Below, piece after piece: positions 6,351 to 10,758 of a stretch of 10,758 bases of DNA. Made by a program: the position numbers and the translations under genes. The stretch spans positions 1 to 10,758 of the forward strand of contig JAEORY010000095.1 of NCBI GenBank assembly GCA_016840645.1. The letters are read 5' to 3'. The DNA comes from Candidatus Borrarchaeota archaeon. GTDB taxonomy: Archaea > Asgardarchaeota > Sifarchaeia > Borrarchaeales > Borrarchaeaceae. Numbering within the stretch: the stretch's first letter is position 1; the number at the start of each line of letters is the position of its first letter. The notes below the pieces were generated by a model that was given only the letters and a program-made list of their open reading frames with translations, ran no database searches and was not told the origin of the DNA.

Positions 6351-6390
6351 GTTTTATAAAAAGTAATATAGTGACATTTTGAATCACTAT
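6351..6390 (-). promoter_or_regulatory. Candidate promoter with flanking inverted repeat
   Basis: On the minus strand TTTTTATAAAAC (6362-6351) is a good TATA box, predicting a start near 6330. That is about 15 bases before GAGGGG at 6315-6310. Immediately upstream, ATAGTGA (6368-6374) and TCACTAT (6384-6390) form a 7-bp inverted repeat with a 9-base spacer. A perfect repeat touching the TATA/BRE region is a typical place for a dimeric regulator to bind. No regulator is identified. Confidence 0.45.
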
Positions 6391-6408
6391 TGAGAATAAC
6401 AAAAATAG

Positions 6409-6561
6409 AGTAAGAGATTAGAGAAATTAAGCGGAGACGATTTAAGATCTATTGGAAAAATTGAGGAAGTAATTCCAGATATACATGACTACCTCACTGA
6501 CAGATGCGGCTTCCCGTTGCAGAAGTTAAATGTTACTCTTATCTTTCACATAAGGGCATGA
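6409..6561 (+). pseudogene. Possible gene remnant
   Basis: An open frame of 50 codons runs between two stops (TAG at 6406, TGA at 6559) with no usable start codon. Its first part reads like real protein: EKLSGDDLRSIGKIEEVIPDI. This recalls the start of a HEAT-repeat-like family with a DDLRS.GK..EV pattern, but that is from memory and unverified. After codon 25 the frame enters the IS-end-like repeat at 6483-6532 and is probably no longer meaningful. It could also be a chance open frame. Confidence 0.3.
6483..6532 (+). repeat. Degraded IS200/IS605-like right end
   Basis: This stretch aligns with the better copy at 9955-10008. Both have ACRTGA, then CTACC(T/C)CAC, a gapped middle, CTTCCCG, and AAGTTAAA. 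The stem is decayed here (no clean C-run/G-run pair). The pattern CTACCCC...GGGG.CTTCCCG is typical of ends of TnpB-carrying IS200/IS605 elements. No tnpA or tnpB is next to it. Confidence 0.5.
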
Positions 6562-6678
6562 AGAACAAACAAAAACTTTCTTCAGTCTTTGTTCTTTATT
6601 TACCCAAACTCTAAGATATAACGGGTCTCCACATTGTGGGCAAAACATATGCTGAATTTCACACGTTTCAACTACCAT
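6526..6678 (-). CDS. 50-residue RPB9/TFS-type zinc ribbon protein
   Basis: This small gene encodes 50 residues with four Cys in a zinc-ribbon arrangement: FCPQCGDPLY (residues 12-21), a 20-residue spacer, then VCSSCPYV (37-44). Cys13, 16, 38 and 41 would bind zinc. The LY after the first knuckle and the C..C.Y end closely follow the N-terminal ribbon of RNA polymerase subunit RPB9 and archaeal TFS (RNA_POL_M type). The ATG at 6678 follows AGGTGA with 8 bases between. An in-frame GTG at 6690 is possible. Archaeal TFS is about twice this length and has a second ribbon with an acidic catalytic pair, absent here. The stop codon lies within the IS-end-like repeat at 6483-6532, so the gene may have been shortened by that insertion. 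The function could be a polymerase-associated ribbon or an unrelated small metal-binding protein. Confidence 0.7.
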   Translation of the reverse strand: MVVETCEIQHMFCPQCGDPLYLRVWVNKEQRLKKVFVCSSCPYVKDKSNI

Positions 6679-7156
6679 TTCTATTTTCACCTTTTGTTCA
6701 ACAACAATTGAATAATTAATATTATGAAAACCAATAATAAAAGGAGTGAGAGAGGGGTCAATGAAAGTAATCGATGAATAATAGACGAGTTTAGAAGAGA
6801 ATATGATGTCTACTTATGGTTAAGAAAGTAGATAGTTAAAGAGATCAGTGTAGATTTGTCTATGAAATAATAATAATTGCGTGAAATTGACCTTTCATGC
6901 AAGTTTAAATTTTGCTCATATCTGAGGGACTTTACGACCCTTTCTGCAGAGGAATACTGAGATAATCATTGCAACAGATGATTGTGTAGCTAAAAAAGTC
7001 ACATTTCAAAGAACATGTATTCTTGTGTGTGTCAAGTCAAGTATCATCTATCATTCCTGATATGACCAAATCTATTGGATTATACTTATTAACAACTTTT
7101 TTACATAAAGGAAGCTAAGAATTATTTAAAACTATTATAGAGAAGAGGTTGTATAT
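6679..7156. other. Intergenic stretch, no convincing gene
   Basis: Only short, interrupted frames are seen, for example MKVIDE from ATG 6761 and a 15-codon DEFRREYDVYLWLRK fragment ending near 6830, which may be decay products. AATCAT (6964-6969) and ATGATT (6978-6983) form a 6-bp inverted repeat. The part from 7078 to 7156 is the leader and promoter region of the glutamine-synthetase-like gene. I found no tRNA or clear C/D-box RNA. Confidence 0.5.
7078..7090 (+). promoter_or_regulatory. Candidate TATA box of the ligase/peptidase operon
   Basis: GATTATACTTATT would direct transcription from about 7109, giving a leader of about 48 bases that includes the GAGGT ribosome site at 7145-7149. A second AT-rich motif, TTATTTAAAA at 7122-7131, is closer and would give almost no leader. 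The choice between them is not certain. Confidence 0.3.
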
Positions 7157-8524
7157 ATGGACCTAGAAACAGTGCTTGAGATTATTAGGGAAAAGAATAT
7201 CGAAAGCGTACGATTTCAGATCTGTGATTTAAATGGAATTATGAGGGGTCGAGCTGCGATCCTTGACAATATCGGAAAAGCATTGGATCACGGATTACAA
7301 ATGAATATGGGAACGATGGATTTTACTTCTTTTGATCAATTTGCTTTCGGACATAAATATGGCGTACAATCTGAAGATTTTACATTTAAAGCGGATCTTG
7401 ATACATTTGCTGTGCTACCCTACGCGCCAAAATCAGCTAGAGTTTTTTGTGACCTATACACCCACGATGGAAAGGAATGGGAATGCTGTCCTCGATTAAT
7501 GCTGAAGAGACTCGTTAAACGCTATAATGAACTAGGGTTCTTTCCACAAATAGGATTTGAAACAGAATATTATATTCTTGAAGAATACGAAGATGGTTCT
7601 ATCGCGCCCGCAAATTATGCTGAAAAGGAAGGCCATGGAATGATTTTTGCGATGTCAGGACAGGATGAATGGGAAGAGTACTATAGAACCTATTGCAAGA
7701 CGCTTGCTCAGATGGGTATAGAGGCTACTGTAGTAACAAAAGAAGGAGGCCCCGCACAGATGGAAGTTAATATAAGCCATTATTCTCCTATTGAAACTGC
7801 AGACAATCAAATTACTTTTATGGAGGTTGCACGTGAACTTGCACGACAATTCGGTTATCGCGCTACATTTTTGCCCAAACCTTTTCAGCATTTATTTGGT
7901 TCAGGTATGCATGTACATCTCTCAATTTACGATTTAGATGGCCAAAACTTGTTTTACGAGCCAAATGATCCGAAAGGACATAATCTTTCCGAAATAATGT
8001 ACTATTACATTGAGGGGATTCTAAAGCATGCTAATGCCATCACTGCAGTTGGTGCATGCACTGTAAATTCTTACAAACGCCTTGTACCAAATGTATGGGC
8101 ACCTATAAACAATACGTGGGGATTTAATAATAGATCTACCCTAATTCGTATCCCTCTAGACGCGAAAAAGCATGATACGCGTCTTGAATTCAGAAGTCCA
8201 GACCCTGCATGTAATGCATACTTAGTCCTTGCTGCAATACTAGCCTGTGGGTTAAAGGGTATTGAAGAAAAGATCGAACCTCCAGAGCCCATTCAGGAAG
8301 ATGTATGTTCCCTAAGTGAAGATGAACTCGCCCTTCGAGGAGCAAAAATGCTTCCAAGGACACTGTTCGAAGCCTTAGAGGAACTTAAGAAAGACTCACT
8401 GATTAAAGAGACTTTTGGCAAGACTATCTTTGATGAGTTTATTAAGATAAAGATGACAGAGTGGATCACTTATCGCGAATATGTCACCGATTGGGAACGT
8501 CGAATGTATATGAGAGCGTTTTAG
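7157..8524 (+). CDS. Glutamine-synthetase-like ligase (type I fold), probably gamma-glutamyl-amine type
   Basis: The 455-residue protein has the whole type I glutamine synthetase framework: GFETEYYIL (Glu135, Glu137), GGPAQMEVNI (Glu203), KPFQHLFGSGMHVHLS (His252, His254), SYKRLVP (305-311), NNRSTLIRIP (Arg331), TRLEFRSPDP (Glu344, Arg346), and the C-terminal DWERRMYMRAF. These bind two metals, ATP and glutamate. Two ammonium-site features differ. The flap reads VPNVWAP, with Trp314 where classical enzymes have the flap Glu (PG.EAP). The FDGSS loop Asp seems to be Asn50 (MNMGT). Such changes occur in relatives that join glutamate to amines instead of ammonia, so I infer a gamma-glutamyl-amine or related ligase. 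There is no adenylylation Tyr motif. ATG 7157 follows GAGGT by 7 bases. The peptidase gene starts 49 bases later. Confidence 0.85.
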   Translation: MDLETVLEIIREKNIESVRFQICDLNGIMRGRAAILDNIGKALDHGLQMNMGTMDFTSFDQFAFGHKYGVQSEDFTFKADLDTFAVLPYAPKSARVFCDLYTHDGKEWECCPRLMLKRLVKRYNELGFFPQIGFETEYYILEEYEDGSIAPANYAEKEGHGMIFAMSGQDEWEEYYRTYCKTLAQMGIEATVVTKEGGPAQMEVNISHYSPIETADNQITFMEVARELARQFGYRATFLPKPFQHLFGSGMHVHLSIYDLDGQNLFYEPNDPKGHNLSEIMYYYIEGILKHANAITAVGACTVNSYKRLVPNVWAPINNTWGFNNRSTLIRIPLDAKKHDTRLEFRSPDPACNAYLVLAAILACGLKGIEEKIEPPEPIQEDVCSLSEDELALRGAKMLPRTLFEALEELKKDSLIKETFGKTIFDEFIKIKMTEWITYREYVTDWERRMYMRAF

Positions 8525-8573
8525 TTCTTTATTTCACCTTTTTGTTATTCCGAAGCTAAAATGAGGTATAGGT

Positions 8574-9671
8574 ATGCAATATTTGAGTGAAAAAATTATT
8601 GAGTATCTTCTCCACTTAATTGATATACCCTCTTTTACATATCCAGATGGACCAAACAAGGCAATTGATTATGTAAACGAAACAATCACTAAAGAAGGAA
8701 TTCATACCGAAGTGATTGAATCTGGAAAACTTAAGAATCTTATAGTTGAACTTGGAGAGGGTACACTAAACGTTGTCGTAAATACACATCTTGATGTGGT
8801 CCCAGAGAGTGAACAGTCAAAATGTAGTGGATATGTTAAAGAGGGAAAAGTCTATGGGCGCGGTTCTGCTGATGCAAAAGGTGCAGCCGCTGTTATGATC
8901 CCCTTGATCATCAATCTTGCCAAAAGTGAGATTGCACTTACTAAAAAGGTTATTTTTGAATTTGTTTCGGATGAAGAAGTTAGTGGTGAAAATGGTACTG
9001 GTGCTCTAGTGCCAAAATATCCTGCAGACTGGTGCATTTTTGGCGAACCTATGAATGGAAATAGACTTTGTTATGGATCAAAAGCCATTTTTTCTCAAAA
9101 ATTAACATTCCATGGAATTCCAGGTCATGGAAGCAGACCGTGGGAAGGAAAAAATGCTATCCTTTGCGCTGCAAAGTTCATTTCTAACTTAACATCCCAT
9201 AAGTTATTTGATTACGAAATGCTAGGAAAAGAAGCAACGACTGTTACACCATCTATTATTCGTGGCGGCACAAAAATCAATCAAATTCCAGAATTATGTG
9301 AATTGAAAGTTGATGTTAGGAGACCAGCTACTGTATCTGAAGAGGAGATTCTCGTAGCTTTCGAGGAATCTATAAAAGATATTGATTGTGAAATTCTTAG
9401 AGAAATAACATCAAGAATTCCCCCAGTGTACACAGATCCTAATTCTGAATTAGTTCAGATGCTCGTTAAAGAGACCGAAAAGGTGGTAGGCGAAAAGCCA
9501 GAACTTTATATCGCAACAGGGAGTTCCGATGCAGTGTTTTATGCCCCAACAGGTGCACAAGTGGTAGAATTTGGACCTCGTGGTAAAAATTGGCATGGTC
9601 CCGATGAATATGTTGAAATTCAAGGACTTCTGGACTGGTATACTATCCTTTTCAATTTGCTAACAAATTAA
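8574..9671 (+). CDS. M20 family metallopeptidase/deacylase (ArgE/DapE/CPG2 type)
   Basis: The 365-residue cytosolic enzyme shows all the M20 di-zinc residues: THLDVVP (His72, Asp74), GRGSADAKG (Asp100, bridging), SDEEVSG (Glu134 general base, Glu135), FGEP (Glu158) and WHGPDEYV (His341). The dimerisation domain, about residues 170-280, has the usual GHGSRPWEGKNA, in which His185 helps bind substrate carboxylate. Length and order are normal, so it should be active in hydrolysing an amide or peptide bond next to a carboxylate. The subtype cannot be assigned from sequence alone. Its place behind the ligase suggests that it cleaves, or matures, the amide product of that enzyme. ATG 8574 follows GAGGT (8563-8567) by 6 bases. 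No separate promoter is evident in the 49-base gap, though that gap has T-rich tracts. Confidence 0.88.
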   Translation: MQYLSEKIIEYLLHLIDIPSFTYPDGPNKAIDYVNETITKEGIHTEVIESGKLKNLIVELGEGTLNVVVNTHLDVVPESEQSKCSGYVKEGKVYGRGSADAKGAAAVMIPLIINLAKSEIALTKKVIFEFVSDEEVSGENGTGALVPKYPADWCIFGEPMNGNRLCYGSKAIFSQKLTFHGIPGHGSRPWEGKNAILCAAKFISNLTSHKLFDYEMLGKEATTVTPSIIRGGTKINQIPELCELKVDVRRPATVSEEEILVAFEESIKDIDCEILREITSRIPPVYTDPNSELVQMLVKETEKVVGEKPELYIATGSSDAVFYAPTGAQVVEFGPRGKNWHGPDEYVEIQGLLDWYTILFNLLTN

Positions 9672-9720
9672 TAACTCCATGACCAATCACGATTCTTTAT
9701 GGGGAAGATTCTTTATTCAA

Positions 9721-9745
9721 CCTAAAATACGATTATTTTTTTAGG
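9721..9745 (+). terminator. Terminator-like inverted repeat after the peptidase gene
   Basis: CCTAAAA (9721-9727) pairs with TTTTAGG (9739-9745). The distal arm overlaps a run of seven T (9736-9742), and the structure lies about 50 bases after the peptidase stop. The T-run alone would suit archaeal termination. Confidence 0.5.
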
Positions 9746-9954
9746 TATAAATGGACTGCACAAAGCAATTTAGTGTTATATCAACAGTTTACGGAAGGAT
9801 ACAATTAAAAGAATAGATAATAAATACCATCACAGATTTTGCGTCTATCACAACGTTATAAAACATTTATAGTCTATAATAATTCATTTACAGCAAGTTT
9901 TAACATCATTTCAAATTAGGAACTACAAAGCAGTATTTAATTTGCAACAGAGAT

Positions 9955-10008
9955 CACGTGAACTACCCCACCCTGTCGGAAGGGGACTTCCCGCCGATTA
10001 AGTTAAAC
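9955..10008 (+). mobile_element. Solo IS200/IS605-like (TnpB-type) right end
   Basis: CACGTGAACTACCCCACC is followed by CTGTCGGAAGGGG, then CTTCCCGCCG and AAGTTAAAC. CCCC (9966-9969) can pair with GGGG (9982-9985), or CCCT (9971-9974) with AGGG (9981-9984). The layout C-run, short loop, G-run, CTTCC.GC is the usual look of ends of TnpB-encoding IS200/IS605 elements. No transposase or tnpB is beside it, so this is a remnant, a miniature element or a captured end. A weaker copy in the same orientation lies at 6483-6532. Confidence 0.55.
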
Positions 10009-10042
10009 AAAATTTCCACTTCTGTAAAAAGGAGTTTACAAA

Positions 10043-10758
10043 ATGTCAGTAACTAAAATTCTATTTGCTTCGGATAGTCATGGCAGTAAAATGGTTTGGC
10101 TCAAATTCTTGAATGCGATTGAAGTATATAAAGTCAATGTCGCTATACTGGGTGGAGATCTTTCAGCAAAAGAAATTCTGCCAATTGTACATAATACAAA
10201 ATCCAATTCTTATCAAGCAACTCTTTTAGGTAAGAAATATGATGTTAAATCAAAGCAAGAATTGAATGAACTGCAAGAACGGGCTAAGTATTCCGGAATT
10301 ATACCCTTTATCACTGATAATGAAGAGTTACAAAAAATAACTAACGATCGTGAATATCAACGTAATTTTTTTGAGGATCTAGATGTCGCTTCAGTTCTGG
10401 AATGGATAGAAATAGCAAAAAATAGCTCTTTCGAAAAGAATACTAAGTTCATTATAATTCCGGGCAATGATGATAGCAGAAAAATTGATGAAGCATTAAG
10501 AAAGGATGATCTTATTTTATATCCAGAACAAGAAATTGAGTTGGATGCCTATCATAAACTAATCAGTTTTGAATATGTAAATCCGACCCCGTGGAATTCC
10601 CTAAAAGAACTACCAGAGAAGGAATTAAAGAAGAAATTGATGCAGAAATTTGACTCTGTCAATGATTATGATCATGTTGTAGCTGCAATTCATGCGCCAC
10701 CTTTTAAATCAGGTCTTGATATTGCTCCGAAACTTGATAAGAAAAAACGGGTAGTTCA
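10043..10758 (+). CDS. Calcineurin-like metallophosphoesterase, 3' end off the window
   Basis: The first 238 residues are visible and still open at the edge. Motifs of the calcineurin-like phosphoesterase fold are ordered correctly: FASDSHGS (Asp11, His13), LGGDLS (Asp39), IIPGNDD (Asn142, Asp143) and AIHAPPF (His217). The final GHxH motif would lie beyond the window. The family usually has GNHD; GNDD places Asp at the catalytic His position, a variant I recall in some archaeal members that may alter activity. About 100 residues separate the second and third motifs, including a charged helical insert (residues 65-130). The enzyme would hydrolyse phosphomonoesters or diesters with two metals; the substrate is unknown. 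ATG 10043 follows AAAAGGAG with 8 bases between. The solo IS end finishes about 35 bases upstream. Confidence 0.8.
   Translation, partial: MSVTKILFASDSHGSKMVWLKFLNAIEVYKVNVAILGGDLSAKEILPIVHNTKSNSYQATLLGKKYDVKSKQELNELQERAKYSGIIPFITDNEELQKITNDREYQRNFFEDLDVASVLEWIEIAKNSSFEKNTKFIIIPGNDDSRKIDEALRKDDLILYPEQEIELDAYHKLISFEYVNPTPWNSLKELPEKELKKKLMQKFDSVNDYDHVVAAIHAPPFKSGLDIAPKLDKKKRVV

Larger units (their letters stand above)
9672..10042. other. Intergenic region: terminator, repeats, promoter-like AT sequence, IS end
   Basis: No gene is seen. From left to right it holds a 10-bp direct repeat GATTCTTTAT (9691-9700 and 9707-9716), a terminator-like inverted repeat (9721-9745), TATA-like motifs TTATAAAA (9856-9863) and CTATAATAA (9874-9882), and the IS-end-like sequence at 9955-10008. 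It ends with AAAAGGAG (10027-10034), the ribosome site of the phosphoesterase gene. The IS-end-like sequence separates the TATA motifs from that gene. Confidence 0.5.

Noticed and set aside
6679..7156. tRNA or C/D-box RNA in the long gap
   Set aside because: No cloverleaf arms or T-loop were found, and scattered CTGA and ATGAT motifs are not in C/D order.
7655..9037. Minus-strand ORFs at 7655-7891, 8071-8292 and 8852-9037
   Set aside because: They are antisense to the strongly conserved ligase and M20 motifs and have no recognisable content.

Overview
The window looks archaeal. The clearest starts have Shine-Dalgarno sequences of the archaeal GGTGAT/GAGGT type, putative promoters are TATA boxes, and gene ends carry T-rich tracts. 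The DNA is mostly AT-rich. Two proteins resemble factors otherwise known from eukaryotes: a translocon-associated protein beta (TRAP-beta)-like membrane protein at the left edge, and a tiny RPB9/TFS-type zinc ribbon. Together they make an Asgard archaeon plausible but not proven.

Layout. 1-553 (minus): the first 184 codons of the TRAP-beta-like gene, running off the left edge. It is divergent from 809-1336 (plus), a YdjM-type membrane metal-dependent hydrolase, and 1382-2224 (plus), a TPR-like helical protein. About 2333-3860 is an inserted IscB element: a 5' omega RNA (HEARO RNA), an intact 403-residue IscB nuclease (split RuvC plus HNH), and near-identical hairpins at both ends. It has no transposase of its own, so it is probably moved by a TnpA encoded elsewhere. 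Its right end lies directly against 3861-5198, an unknown helical protein with a Trp-rich segment. 5224-6261 (minus) is an unknown helical protein, convergent with it.

6262-7156 is a low-coding stretch. It holds a promoter with an inverted repeat, a gene remnant, a degraded IS200/IS605-like end, and a 50-residue zinc-ribbon gene at 6526-6678 (minus). 7157-8524 and 8574-9671 probably form an operon: a glutamine-synthetase-like ligase whose usual ammonium-site residues are changed, followed by an M20 peptidase. Such a pair could make and cleave gamma-glutamyl or similar amides. 9672-10042 holds a terminator, AT-rich promoter-like sequence and a second, better preserved IS200/IS605-like end. 10043-10758 is the 5' part of a metallophosphoesterase gene.

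The most notable content is the complete IscB/omega RNA system. Its RNA shows a strongly foldable structure, including a 3' hairpin that covers the IscB ribosome binding site. All structures and homologies are read by eye; no search or folding program was run.
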